A stretch of 64,000 nucleotides of DNA from Hexactinellida sp. DTS-2022. Lineage: Eukaryota > Porifera > Hexactinellida. The notes under the pieces were generated by a model. The model saw nothing but the letters and a program-made list of their open reading frames with translations. It was not told where the DNA came from and made no database searches. Positions within the stretch are counted from its first letter, which is position 1. Each line of letters begins with the position of its first letter. The stretch is from contig JAPNXP010000010.1 of assembly GCA_028753945.1 (NCBI GenBank), positions 1,615,042 to 1,679,041 of the forward strand. Direction: 5' to 3'. A program made the position numbers and the translations under genes. This document shows, piece by piece, positions 11,050 through 23,176 of the stretch.

Positions 11050-11569
11050 CAGTGGTGTTTTGCCAAAAAAAAGAAGTGGGGGGCGCTCACTTTTCAAATT
11101 TAGCATTTTCTTAGAAAACATAGGTAAAAACGGCCCCCAATAATGAAGTGGGGATCCATGTACATGCCATATGTTCATGCCAAGGGGGGCGGACTTTGTT
11201 CATGATTTGTCTACACTTCTCAAATTTCACAAATATACTATTATAGGATCAGGGCTGCATTTAGGGGGGGGCGGGGGGGGGATTTCGTCCCCCCTGGGTT
11301 TCCTTTTGCCCCCCCCTGGGCTGCCCCCGGACCCCCTTAGTTGGATGGGCTTCGCCCCCTTATTTCTTTAACCAACCTCATTTGCCCCCCCTGACCTAAA
11401 AACCTGTATGCAACCCTGAGGATGATAGGAAATTTAGAAATTTTAACTTGAATATTACATTATATAGATAACTGATAGGAAGGAGCGCCCCCCCCCCCTG
11501 GGATTTAAGCTTCACCCTAGCGAAATAAGTGGGGGGGGCGCCCCCCCGAGCTCCCCCCCAAAACATCAC
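11050..11569. mobile_element. hAT-type MITE rich in G/C tracts
   Basis: Target duplication CTTACATT at 11,042-11,049 and 11,570-11,577. The left end CAGTGGTGTTTTG is mirrored by CAAAACATCAC. Long G and C runs lie just inside both ends. A second hAT-like MITE (11,250-11,418) is nested inside. Confidence 0.83.
11250..11418. mobile_element. Nested hAT-like MITE with G and C homopolymer arms
   Basis: Ends CAGGGCTGCATTTAGGG and CCTGTATGCAACCCTG are inverted repeats. Inside are G8-C-G9 and several C6-C8 runs, able to form a G/C stem or G-quadruplex. An open frame on the + strand here (11,171-11,371) reads only through low-complexity sequence. Confidence 0.72.
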
Positions 11570-11939
11570 CTTACATTATACCTCCGTTATCATTACAATT
11601 TACTTAGTTATTCATATGTACTCTAACTGGCTTCATTTAAGTCACTTCTTATGCGTTACTTTCTGTAATGTGTCTTGTTTTTAGTTAACACCAAATACAG
11701 TTAAAATTACCCATTATGTTTAACTTCGATCATTTATTAGCCCTAAGTATATTTACCATGCAGCAATATTGTTTATCCTTACACAATTTAATTTAACTTT
11801 TTCTGCTGAATTCAATTGATTCCAGCCAGGGTTTGCGAATATATAATCCCTAATTAGTCTAATAAAAATTAACCCCAGACTATTCGAGATTTACTTACCG
11901 TATACAATTACGAGATTTGTATATTTAGCTATTTGTATT

Positions 11940-12839
11940 TGTGCAGCCTGACTTTGAGATAAGTTATGAATTGTATACTAGTTCTGATAATTTTTCACCT
12001 AATTATAAGGGAAGGGCCTTCAATAACTTGATTCTTCGTATTGGCCAACAAAACGGTCCCATGTGGCCATTACTCCACCACGATTTGAAAAAGGCATTCA
12101 AAATTTGTGGCCAAATGTCACACATGGTAATCAGTTTAGGTTACGTCTGTACTCTCAGGATTATCTCTATGATAATTATATTTCGCTTGTATACATTACG
12201 GATTCTATTGTGAGAAGTAACGAATCTTATAATCCACAAATTCATGACCCTATGTTGTATGAATTAAAAGATGATTGGGGGTCTCTCAAACTAAAGCAAC
12301 AAACAAATCTAAACAGTGTGGTAAAGATTTGTTTGGTTCTCGTGGTCTTTCTTAGTCATCGGGACATGTACTCTTGTGAATATCATTTCAGCGCACACAA
12401 GATAATCGATCATCTTCTTAATCAATTTTTTCAAAGCAAAATTCCCCGTCCAAGTTTCTAGATTATTAATAATTTATTGATTGCCTCCCTCCCAGAAAAC
12501 AACGATTTTTCTCCAAATAATTCATATAATCAAGATTATCGAGTCATCTCTACGTCTGAATTAGATCAGCATGGTGCAACCAAAATAGTAGCACTACGAT
12601 CTCTCACTACAATAATCACTACAATCTCTCCACATTTACCTTTGTCTTCAGCTCATAGACCTGGTAGTATTATTATTCCTCTCTTATACCAAATGGCTAA
12701 ACTCGAAATGCAAAACTCAGTCAAAAACTGGAAGTCAGCAAAAGAGCAGTGGGTTGATCCATCACGCAGGAGTGTTACATATGCTTCATTGCTCCGTTCT
12801 TTTTCTCATTCTGCATTACACTTCAAGATGGAGGACTAG
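11940..12839 (+). pseudogene. Unrecognised broken coding block
   Basis: After a good acceptor-like site (TTTGTATTTGTGCAG, ending about 11,945), three open stretches follow closely: about 11,946-12,066 in one frame, then 12,063-12,461 and 12,477-12,839, which share a second frame and are separated by a single TAG. Their composition looks protein-like (for example FEKGIQNLWPNVTHGNQFRL and QDYLYDNYISLVYITDS) rather than intronic. I do not recognise the family. One frameshift and one stop imply a decayed gene fragment, retrocopy or transposon ORF. Confidence 0.45.
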
Positions 12840-12960
12840 TAATTTGTAATACACCTTACGATCATATTTAAACCCCTGGTGAATCTCGAGATCACGAATA
12901 TTACGTATTCAATGTTGCAGTGGGTTCAGACCGTGTCGAAAAGACTTAATACACCTGTAA

Positions 12961-13104
12961 CAGGCCGGCGCCACCGGGGGTATCCTGGGTGTCCGGACAC
13001 CCACTGCCTCAAGCAAATGAAGCGGTGCTTGGACAGTGACACCCACTAGACTATACAGTGACACCCACTACACCTACACCTCATAATACGTTGCGCCGGA
13101 AATG
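12961..13104. mobile_element. Short MITE with CAGGCCGGCGCC end, copy 1
   Basis: It shares nearly its whole length with 57,925-58,046: CCGGCGCCACCGGGGGT, TGTCCGGACACCCACTGCC, ACACCTCATAATACGTTGCG. Compared with that copy it has an extra 21-bp internal duplication of ACAGTGACACCCACTA. The ends CAGGCCGGCGCC and GCGCCGG are inverted. hAT-like on the basis of the CAGGSCCGG end. Confidence 0.72.
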
Positions 13105-13290
13105 TGTTACAAGTTTTATCTGTGATGGAGGTGCTACTATTTGAAAAGTGCCAGGTATGCGCGTTCACTCTCCATTTCAAAATTTGATAAATTCCCCATT
13201 TATCACTCGATGTTCAGCGCATCTCCTAAACTTATTGTTCCACGATGTAATTACTGTTCTTGGAGCAAAGAAATGTAAATTTTTCACATA

Positions 13291-13549
13291 CCGTATTTCC
13301 CCGAATAAGCGCCGGGGGCTTGAATAAGCGCCGGGTCAATAAAAATGACATTGATATGATTAAAATTTTACACATTGGTTGATCACTGTAGTGTAATTCC
13401 ATTTATTTTGGGAACTTCGGTAGGTATACTCTTGGTGGAAACCATTGAACCGACCTATACCTTATATTCTGGATTTTTCACAAAAATTTCATGATAATTT
13501 TGGCCCACGAAAACAATAAGCGCCGGGGCGCTTATTCGGGGAAATACGG
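13291..13549. mobile_element. TA-flanked MITE, CCGTATTTCCCCGAATAAGC ends, copy 1
   Basis: Left TIR CCGTATTTCCCCGAATAAGC and right TIR GCTTATTCGGGGAAATACGG (complementary apart from the internal GCGCCGGGG repeats), flanked by TA (13,289-13,290, 13,550-13,551). The second copy is at 57,774-58,161. No ORF. Confidence 0.87.
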
Positions 13550-13734
13550 TATATGAATCTTTGAATTGAATTAATAAACCAACTAGTGGAAAGAAGCCTG
13601 GGCTCGGGGTGGAGCCAGGATGTGTTACAAGGAAGTGGTGGGGTTATAAGACATTCGCATCAGCAGATGGGAGTCTGGTTGACTCTGTAAGCTCCCTTTT
13701 GCGTCCAGAGGCGAAGCTCCTGAAAGCCATATAC

Positions 13735-13917
13735 CAGGTATTTTTTAAGGCCGATCTTGGTGTAATTTTTGCGCCAAGATTTTTGGGAGTTACACCACGA
13801 TTCGGGTTGGCCGCGGCCGCTTCAGTATGGGGAAAGTAATTTCGGGTTAATTAATCCATACACCGCGGTTAAGCTGAGTTACACCAAGGTTTCAACCTTA
13901 AAAAAACCCTGCCATAT
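13735..13917. mobile_element. MITE with CAGGGTTTTTTTAAGG-type ends, copy 2
   Basis: Left CCAGGTATTTTTTAAGGCCG, right CCTTAAAAAAACCCTG. The interior GATCTTGGTGTAA and TTACACCACGATTCG match copies at 8,979 and 32,741. The short ORFs spanning it (13,609-14,083) are spurious. Confidence 0.72.
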
Positions 13918-14779
13918 ATGTACAATGAATGGAGTTCTTTTAGCCGATTATCCAATACCTAACAAGTACTGTATTACCAACTTTTTCAAATATTTACTAA
14001 AATTTTATTGTTTACTTTTTCTTGCGGTTCCTAATGGGAACCCAGTTTTCGGGATGACTGACCTATTCGATTCTATAATCTGATGATACTAGTACGACAC
14101 AAACGAGAGGTCCCTAACTTTGGAGATACGCGCTCTGTGCCTAAATATTTGCCAAATTGCCCATCATATTTGTCGATACAGATCTAATTTGCCGTCTCGC
14201 TTTAACTGAAATACGATATTTGCAAGTTGAAGAATCTCCTGATTCAAAGTAACAGCGCACACAAATTATTGACCTTGGAACACTTAAATGGCTTTCAAAC
14301 GATTTTATTGATGCCATCTTGATTCTATGGTCAACCTTCTGGAAGATAGAAAAAAGTCATTAATTATGGGAAGAGTTTCTCATTGGACAATCTCAGCCTA
14401 TAGTACTTGAAAGGCTATGATGAATTTCAATTAAAAGTTTTATTCCATTTAGTTGAAATTCATCAGAGCGAAAGATGGATATACACGTAGGTTCCCAGGT
14501 TGTGAAATTGTTGGATTGAAAATATTTCGGAAACTAGTCTGTTTTCGTATTCAGAACCTCTTTTATCGAATTTCTCTACCTATTTATCAAAAATTATACA
14601 AATCTTCAACATTTTAAGCTTCAATATCGCCTATAATTGTTGTCGCTCATTTATTTATCCCTTATTTTCCACGTGACTAAGACTCTCTTCAACTGAATGA
14701 ACTGATTCTGGTAGAATCACTAGCTGTACCATGTTATTCAAGTAGATGAACCAGATCTATATTTATTTTTAGTTTCACT
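13918..14779. other. Intronic stretch without recognised genes
   Basis: AT-rich. I see no supported gene, TIR pair or RNA. Parts around 14,150-14,450 may be decayed coding sequence but no domain is recognisable. Confidence 0.35.
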
Positions 14780-17027
14780 GTGCCGACTATACTATAGTAT
14801 AGTGGCCCAGTATTGAAATCACTGCCTTTATTATTATTATTATTTCTTTCCTCCGTAGACGGTGCCCTGGCCAGAGCTTTATAGTTGATGGGCTGAAACT
14901 TGGCATGTAGGTGCGGTTGGGCACATCTTTAACACCTTTCAAAATTTGTCTGGTCCATAACTCAAAAAATGTTTTACTAAACCCCCAATTTGTATTTTAC
15001 CATTTGATTCTTAATAAAATTCTACGTCTGATGGGATAATACATTTTTAATAATGTGTTTATTTTTCTGCCATTAATGGGGATTGAAATTTCTTTGTTAC
15101 TCACACTTCAATTTCAATAAAACTATTAAATCTAATTCCATTGTTTCAACTTCCAATAATTATATTGATTTAACTTGTTAAATCTTACTCTATTGTTTCA
15201 ACTTGCGATAATTATATTGATTTACCTTATAAATTCCAGCTGGCTTCTATTTAATTGTAGTATTACTATACAATGGATTAATTAAAGTAATTTAATATTA
15301 GGATTTTTTTTATCTTAACTCACTCACCGTGGATAACATTGCTAAAATAAATAACTAATAATATAATTTATTATCAATACATAATGAATGAATGGCGTTA
15401 AACTCAAGATGGTTTATGACAGAAACATACTTCAAATTTATCTACCGCTCCTTGTGACTCGTATCAATTAACAAATGGTTCTTGACACCTTGAGGCGTTG
15501 ATAACATGGCGAAAAAAGATCCTTTGGAGGCACTATCAATAAACCACCATCAAAATATAGTGCCACCAAAGGAACATGCTGTCGGCACAGGCTGCAATTT
15601 TGGATTTTATTTTATTTCTCCGTAGCAGGTGCCCTGCCCACACTTGTATACATTGAGGGCTGAAACTTGGCATGCAGGTGCGGAGTTACCGTCTAATTTG
15701 CACCTGGGGTTACGAATTTGGATCAAATATTTTAGCACCTATTTAATCTAATTATGGGTCATAACATGAAATAAAAAAAGTGCGTGTTGGGTGACACCAA
15801 CCAACACCAACCAACCCATTCAAATTATATACTTCACAAAATTGTAAAAACTTATGTTTTAGCGAAGTTATCATCACCTCAAGGTGCAATGACACATTTG
15901 TAGAGGTGTTACGTGGTATAAGGATCAATTGATAATTTGGAAGTTTGTTTCTATCTTCTATGATTTCTGAGATTATTGAAATTTAGGTAATTAGTGTAAA
16001 TATTTTATTCATTTATTAATAATTTAACACCATAATTAATTAATTATGTACAGCAAAATAAATTAAGTTAAACTATTTGCAATTATTATTAATTTAAATT
16101 TAATTTCACTATCATATTTGAATTCACCGCACTAGATAACCCCAATAATATAATTGGAACCGTAAGTTAAACACAGAGCGAATTAATTGGAATTAAATAT
16201 GTGATGTATCCATTGTGCAAGAATATTCTAAGCAGAAATAAATATAATCACATAATATGTCGTTGTTATGGAATGTAAAATCTTCATTTTCAATTGGAAA
16301 ATAGAAGCTTAACCGATCTCACAGGTTGAATCAATATAATAATAACGCATTGAATCAGTAGGATTAGATTTAACACTTAAATTGAACTGAAGTGTTAGTA
16401 AACAAAGGAAATTTGAAACTCAATTGTGGAACAAACTAAGTTCAATTTGAAAATTCTTGCACTGTGAAAAGGTGTAGAAATTAATTCTCTATCGAATGTA
16501 TATAAATTTAATTTTCGGGTACCATTTATTGTTCCTTTTCAAACATAAAAATGAGTCCAAAAGATTTTAATCAAAAATCCTGACCCCAGGTGCACATCTG
16601 TAACCTTTGAGAGACATATCCTGAATATTTGGGCTTCTAGCTGATTAAACTCTATTCTGTGTAGAGCAGTAGTTCTTAACCTGGGGGAAATTTCCCCCTG
16701 GGGGGAAATTTTCGGGAATATAAGGGGGAAATCAATTTAGACAAAATTAATATAATAATAAAACCTAAATATAATAATACCTCCTAACATTGATCCACTG
16801 GTTGCCAAGAAGCAGTTATCGCCAGACAGCTAATAATTTGTAATTTCAAGGCTACTTTATTCCTTATACTACAAATGAAGGGGGAAATCGGGTAGAGTGA
16901 ACAGGCCCTAAAGGGGAAATGACAAAAAAGGTTAAGAACCACTGGTGTTGAGGATACGGACTAATAATAATAATAACCAAGGCAGTAAGATTAGAACTGG
17001 GCCACTATACTATAGTATATTCGGCAT
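14780..17027. mobile_element. 2.25-kb TIR element with TATACTATAGTATA palindromic ends
   Basis: Left end GTGCCGACTATACTATAGTA then TAGTGGCCCAGT. The right end is its inverse, ACTGGGCCACTATACTATAG then ...TTCGGCAT. Inside are two diverged copies of a promoter-like block (TGAAACTTGGCATG.AGGTGCGG at about 14,893 and 15,660). There is no transposase, so it is non-autonomous. The MITE at 16,667 has inserted near its right end. A portion (15,090-15,360) is repeated at 17,150-17,460. Confidence 0.65.
16667..16944. mobile_element. hAT (Charlie-like) MITE, CAGTAGTTCTTAACC ends
   Basis: Ends CAGTAGTTCTTAACCTGGGG and GGTTAAGAACCACTG are the common hAT/Charlie TIR type. Flanking 8-mers GTGTAGAG (16,659-16,666) and GTGTTGAG (16,945-16,952) differ at one base. 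The interior is rich in GGGGGAAAT. A scrap with the related end CAGGGGTTCTTAAACTGGGG is at 63,302. Confidence 0.83.
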
Positions 17028-17149
17028 AGTAATAAATAGTGAGCTTGATTAAATTTACATATTTGGATAGTGAATCAAATTCTACACATTTTGGCAAATC
17101 GAAAATGTTCAATTTGGCCTAGGTTTGTGCAATAATTTGGTACCAATCT

Positions 17150-17465
17150 CCTGTGTTTCCCCACACTTCAGATTCAGTAGACTGTTTAATCAAGTTCCAT
17201 TGTTTCAATAATTATATTGAATCTTATTTTATTGTTTCAACTTGTAATAACTACGTAGTATATTGATTTAACTTGTTAATATTACTCTCTTGTTCAACTT
17301 TCGGTAATTAAATTGATTTAACTTGTGAATTCGAGCTGGCTTCTATTTAATTGTACTAATCATGTACAAGTGATTAAACAAATCAAATAAAATAAGGAAT
17401 TTTCGGACTTTACTCAACTCACCGTGGATAACATTGCTAAAATAATTAATAAATAGCTTTAAATT
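17150..17465. repeat. Diverged duplicate of 15,090-15,360
   Basis: Shared blocks include GAGCTGGCTTCTATTTAATT and CTCACCGTGGATAACATTGC. It is interrupted on the right by the MITE at 17,466. It is probably a second, partial copy of the 14,780-17,027 element. Confidence 0.65.
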
Positions 17466-17861
17466 TAGGGCTGAAACGAATGTACCGAATATTCGAATAT
17501 TCGTTCGAAATGATTGAACGAATATTCGTTCGTTTGCAAACGAATATTCGTTTGGACGAATACTAGATTGAAACGGATATTCGTTGACTAATTTTGGACA
17601 ACAACAAGACTTTTGTATAGCTTAGAGATATCGTAAATATAAATTCCCACTTAAACTAGCTGATCATTAGTTAACTTGAGTATAATACACTTCGTAACTA
17701 TTATTATACCATTGTAACATGATCAAAAACCTATTTTCCAATGTATTTTTTTCTCTAGAAATTGATTTAATGCTTAGTCATCCAAACGAACGAATATTCG
17801 AATATTCGTTCGCTTAGAAAAAGGTTCGTTCGTTACATTTCGAATATTCGTTTCAGCCCTA
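17466..17861. mobile_element. MITE built from CGAATATTCGTTCG repeats
   Basis: Ends TAGGGCTGAAACGAATGT and TTCGTTTCAGCCCTA. Interior arrays of CGAATATTCGTTCG lie close to both ends. The architecture is like that of the other hAT-type simple-motif MITEs, but I could not confirm a target duplication. Confidence 0.72.
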
Positions 17862-18023
17862 ACTTTTATTGATAGTGCCTCCAAAGGAACATGCTGTCGG
17901 CACTGCTGCAATTTGGGATTTTTTTCGCCAAGTCATGAACGCCTCATGGTGTTTAGACTCATTTAACAAGTTGTTACTGATCAAAGGAACGATTGTTGAA
18001 TTTGAAGTTTAATTCTATCTTAA

Positions 18024-18278
18024 ACCATCATGAATTTAATTTATATTCATGATGGAATGTATCAACAGACATAAAAACAATCACGAGAGACCACTACTAA
18101 TAACACAAATCCCAAATTGCAGCAGTGCCGACAGCATGTTCCTTTGGAGGCACTATCAATAAAACACCACCAAATTATAGTCCCATCAAAGGAACATGTG
18201 TCGGCACAGCTGCAATTTTGGATTTGTGTTATTAGTAGTGGTCTCTCGTGATTGTTTTTATGTCTGTTGATACATTTC
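18024..18278. mobile_element. Foldback (snapback) hairpin element
   Basis: Arms 18,055-18,155 and 18,183-18,278 are near-identical inverted repeats. They share GTATCAACAGACATAAAAAC and ACTACTAATAACACAAATCC, then GTGCCGACA.CATGT.CCTTTG. A further perfect 11-bp hairpin (CCATCATGAAT / ATTCATGATGG) sits at 18,027-18,054. The inner part (GGAACATGCTGTCGGCAC) recurs at 15,560 and 17,890. A transcript through here would form a stem of about 90 bp. The ORF across it is a by-product. Confidence 0.8.
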
Positions 18279-19649
18279 AACCCAAGGTCCGACTGTAAAC
18301 AAAGCCCTGTTTAGATTGTCTACCCTGGTTAATTAAAGGCATAATATAATATTAATTAAAAATATTAATTGTCAAACGCACGAATGGGTATATCCATGCA
18401 CCTAACGTGCAGGAAGCACGGCTATTATGCTACCCAAGCTGGACAGTTTAAAACGGACAATACAGCGTCAGTAGACTCTTTAGGATAGAAAGGGCATATC
18501 TAAATATGAATAAACTCTCGTATCCTGATATTTTATGCGAACAGGCTTCCTTTTGTTTACGAAATAAAAATTAACAAATGTGCTGAAACGGTAAGATAAT
18601 ATCCACTATTTCACCATTCACGGTTAAACACTCACCCAAACTCCATACCTGGGTTGCTTTCTCATCGATGGGCACCTTTCCTTTGTGGGTATTTACACAA
18701 AACTTGGATGGAAAATTATTTGTTGAAATTCTCAAGTTGCAGTATCAATTATATAACAATAAAATATTGGTAATTAAATTGACACATCATTACTCTCATA
18801 TACTATATTAACTTTAAATTTGGCAGATTTAATTAATTGACGTCTGTACTTTAACAATAATTATGGGACAACCTGTTTACGAACATAAACTAAACAACTT
18901 GACCAATGAGTCGAATATTGTAAAGTAGAAAAGGAATTGATGAATTTACATGATGACGTTTATATTTCTAGTAACGAAAGTAGACTAGACATTATTATTG
19001 GACAAATTACAATCAATTAATCTGAAGAACTTAACAATTTCAGCATCAATAAATGAGGCTTCAGCTAAATATGCTGTAGTTTAAGGGCTCTAAAGTTTAG
19101 GGATCTCAAAGTTCTGTTTAAACCTTATAATAGGCAGTGTATTTTAATGGGAATCATATAAAGGTCAGCTTTTACTATAACTATCAATGTATAATTTACA
19201 AAAGTGTGGAACCGAAGTTGATTTTGCTTAGGGGCTTTAGCATGACTTAGTGCATCCCTGAATTAGTGGTAATATAAATGTTATTGTTATACTCAAGACT
19301 CTTCAAAAAACATTTGACGCGAATGCAAGTGCAGAAACGTTTGTATTCTCAATAGTATAATATGTGCAGAAGTATAATTTTGAACGATAACTATTTATTT
19401 ACAAGGATCAGGACTTTGATCAGTGAGACCTTGAAACTATGTACGTGTAGAACAAAACTCTCTAAATGATCATATTTTAACTCAGAACCTGAATCTAATC
19501 TGGCGGTTTTGGTATTATAACAAGATTTATCTAGCTTACTCAATATACATATATAGAGAACAGTTAAATAACAATATACAAGACAGGGGAGTGTATGAGC
19601 AAAGTCAACAGCTGATTATAGTTTTCTATTGCAATCAATATCTTCCATA
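18279..19649. other. Intronic stretch without recognised features
   Basis: AT-rich. No open frame, TIR pair or RNA gene that I can support. Confidence 0.4.
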
Positions 19650-20785
19650 AAGTTATAACTGAAGTAAGAACCGGCTCGAACGGATACTTAAGTCCGATAC
19701 GATCTGTTAATTGTAAGAGCTTAAACTCAGTATGTGATTCAACATAAAAAAATTATTCATCATAAGTCAAAGTTTAAGTGCACACATGACATTCCTGAGA
19801 TCTTTTTAAGAACTTATGGACCGTATAACCTGCGATAAAAGGTAACGACTGAAGGATTTGTTGAGAGCATTCAATGGATTATTTGGACCTTTAAAGTTCA
19901 AACCACAATGCTCAATATCGAATTTAACATATTTGATAGTGGAAAGATTTTTTAGCCATGATAGATGCACATTATAACAAACGGGTAATACAATACCATT
20001 TTCTATGCAAACTAAACACCATAATCGCGAATACTGTTCTCGTCGGATCCTCAGGGTTCAAATTTGGTGCAAATGCAACTTATCTTATGTATGGACATGT
20101 GGTAGAGTAATACATTCTAAACCCTAAAGATAAATATAACAAGCTAGAGAAATGAGATGTGTCTTAATGGACATAATTTGTGTAATTATATTGTATCTTC
20201 GCTTGTTTTTAGGAATAAATGTATTATCTAATTGACGGAAGATAAATTGAAGCTTAGCAAAAATCTGAAGAATTGTATGTAGGTCGGTCGTTACGCGCTA
20301 AATCATCAACAACATTCTTTATATGTTTTTTGGCAAGAGGAATATGGTATGAATGTGAGTTACAACTTGAATCAGAGACATATTTTAAGGAGATTTCATG
20401 CAGTATACTAGATTCAATTTGTCGAATATCATTAATTGAATTTTACCGAAAGGGGATTACTTTGTCCATGGAACCATGCGGATACATATACTAAATTATT
20501 TACTTCTAGATATAAATTGACAGAACAGTCCTATCAAACATGTTGTGTTGAATGAACCTAGTATTATGGTAAGTTCCGTCTCCATTGGGAACCTTGTGAG
20601 AAACTTCGACATTTTCGAGAAGAAAATGCTTCACGCATACGTTAACTACCTTGAGGTTATCAATGTTCTCTCGGTATCCAAGCTTGTCTGAATTCTGGTG
20701 GATGTTCAGGCATCCTGAATATAGGAACTCTATCATCTGGGCTGTAGTTACTTGTGCATCCGGGGGCTGAGCAACTGCTGGGCAT
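19650..20785 (-). pseudogene. P-element/THAP transposase remnant, copy 1
   Basis: Read on the minus strand from an ATG at 20,785, the protein opens with a THAP zinc finger: SSCSAPGCTSNY, VPIFRMPEHPPEFRQAW, then after a frameshift NLKVVNVCVKHF. This preserves the C2CH pattern (C-x4-C ... C-x2-H). The transposase tail survives weakly at 19,680-19,870, matching the equivalent region of copies 2 and 3. THAP fingers plus this tail are characteristic of P-element/THAP9 transposases, which bind terminal DNA with the finger. The frameshift and stops in the body mean it is dead. Confidence 0.72.
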
Positions 20786-21649
20786 AATGTAAACGAATCT
20801 AATATTTAGAAGTTAATAGGAACAGTAAGTGGACAAGAAAATGACAAAATAAATAAGAAGAAAGCCTAATAATCAGTAAAATAATAAATTAGTATTTAGT
20901 GGGGTAATTGTAACAAAAAATGTGGTTCATTATAAATAGAAATATGGGTTAAAATATTGTGGTTGGTTATATATTACCATCTGTTAGTGCACCCCTAGTC
21001 CATAATTTCAAGGTACTGTTTGGCCTTATATAGAGTAGGTAATGGCCAGAAATTAAAGTACCAGGGGTGAAGTAGTAAGTGGACTTTTCTATATTACAAT
21101 ATAATCAATATTGTATTTAAAGTTGTGTTCCCTTGGTTTGCCCAGTGCATCACCCTATTGATATAACTGATAAATTTACCCTTCAGCCATGAGAAACTAT
21201 ATCCGCGTGATCATAGTACAAATTCTAATACAAAATGAACATTTACAGTTGTCCAATATTACTCCTTACATCCTCCCATCTTCTCTCTGACACTTGGCTT
21301 CGAGACATTTGGACTTTACTTTAAATTACCTAGCTTCGCTTCTGAGCGGACAATATCTAAAATAAACATGAACGAACAATAGTCTGAAATAATCAGTGAA
21401 ACTTCTCTAATTTGCAATTTTTTGTTTATCTTGAATTTAATGAGCTAAATACAAGTTGGCGCACGATCTTCCACCTACAAGTATCGAAATTAACACAATT
21501 GCATCTCCAAACTTCATATTGACCAATTTATCCTATGAAGATTAATGTGAGTTGTACAAGAATTTCTCTTGATCAACATTTTACAAGTTTAGTCAAGAGG
21601 TGGTCACCACTTTCAAAATTAGAACGAATATTTTCCGCATAATAATTAC
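20786..21649. other. Spacer between two P-like remnants
   Basis: It holds a tiny possible MITE at about 20,990-21,069 (CACCCCTAGT / ACCAGGGGTG inverted ends). Otherwise nothing recognised. The P-like terminal repeats were not found. Confidence 0.35.
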
Positions 21650-23176
21650 AATAGAAAGAAGCTTTTCGGATTGATACTTCAGCCGACCACGATCTATTAA
21701 CTGGTGGAGCTTAAACTCCACTGGAAAGTCAAGATCGAATAGAAACAGTTTATCAAATGTCATGGTATCAAGGCAGACATGACAAGGTTGTTGATGTTTA
21801 AGGTAATTGTGAACAGCATAACCTGCGATAAAGTCTAAAGATGAAGAATTTCTGTACTACATTCTATGGATGATATATCGCTTTTATCTTCAAGGATAAT
21901 AAAACCTGTTTCGAAATTGTTTGGACGAATGTCTGAATGGATAAGGAATATTCCGATTGCTGAGAAAAATATTAAAGACATTGGATAGCTTCATACGACG
22001 TTTTGTTTCTAGAATTTTTTGATAAGGTATATGGTAATTCGACCCCGACATCATACGATATTATCCAAAATTATGTTCAAGCGGATCTGTTTGCAAAAAG
22101 TATAATAGAACGTATGAAAATCCTTTAATTTTGAATTAAATGGTTAGTTATTTCTTGTAGTCAATGATGGCTTGCTTAACACTAGAAAATGTTTGTTTAC
22201 TCAAATTTTCCTAGTTTCACACGTAATGCTTCCCAAGCATCTAACCAAAATGCTATACGAGTCTTGTAGAATAATCTTTCATCATTAAGGGTCAAAGGCT
22301 ATCGTTTGAACGGATACCCATAAATGGTATATGAATGTTGTATATTTCCATAATAAAAGCAGGATACAAATGAAATCATATGTATTCTTACGATATTCTG
22401 TTAATCGAGATTCATTTATAATTCTTAGAGCATCATATCTAAGATCTTAGAGATCTTAGATATGATATTCAAAACAATTGTTAATACACTTAGAGGATAT
22501 TTCGAATATAATTGATTCAATCTCTTGGATACCATTTATTGAGTTAGCAGTAATTGATAATTTTGTCCATTGCAAAGCAATTGCGGATAGAAAACAATTT
22601 ATTTCAAGATAGAGGTCAACTGATATATTCCGTTCTATCAGACTGGGGATAATATATGTGGTAAGATTATCACGATACAATGGTATCCAATTTTTTGGTA
22701 AAGAAATGAGAGTCAACTAATCTTTTAGATCCTATAGAGTATTGATCTTGTACTTAAATCTTTCCTCTGTCACAGTAATCAAATTCATCAGTATGGTTAT
22801 TCAGCAATTTCACTTCTTTTGAGTCATATTACAAGCGAGTCCGCTTCGTTTTAGATGTTGTTGAATAATAAGATGGACATCCAGGCAGTAAACATGTAAC
22901 ACGCCTTCTTTCAACTTAGGCTTGGCACTGTTACTTCTGTGAACATTCTGTCTACTTTGGGTACTTTATGTGTCGGTTCTATGTTTATCTTCTTCCCTAA
23001 AATGTTTAATACACACTCGCACTACCTTCATGTCATCAATATCATCATGACGTAGAGCCCGGATCCAAGCTTGTTTTAGTTCAGGTGGATTTGTTGGCAT
23101 TTTGTATACGGGAACTCGGTCTTCTGACTCGTAGTAGTTACTCTTGCAGCCTGGAGCCGAACAACTGTTCGGCATC
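21650..23176 (-). pseudogene. P-element/THAP transposase remnant, copy 2
   Basis: From an ATG at 23,176 on the minus strand the THAP finger is nearly intact (NSCSAPGCKSNYYESEDRV, YKMPTNPPELKQAWIRALR, KVVRVCIKHFREED), with all four C2CH ligands and the conserved P and W. A short open stretch follows at 22,456-22,716. The insertion-domain region at 22,200-22,300 matches 61,150-61,250 of copy 3, and the C-terminal region is at 21,660-21,850. So the order of parts is that of a full-length P-like transposase, but stops and frameshifts break it throughout. A perfect palindrome at 22,432-22,466 lies inside. Confidence 0.75.

Noticed and set aside
13609-14083. Two overlapping + strand ORFs
   Set aside because: They run through the MITE at 13,735-13,917 and have no independent support.
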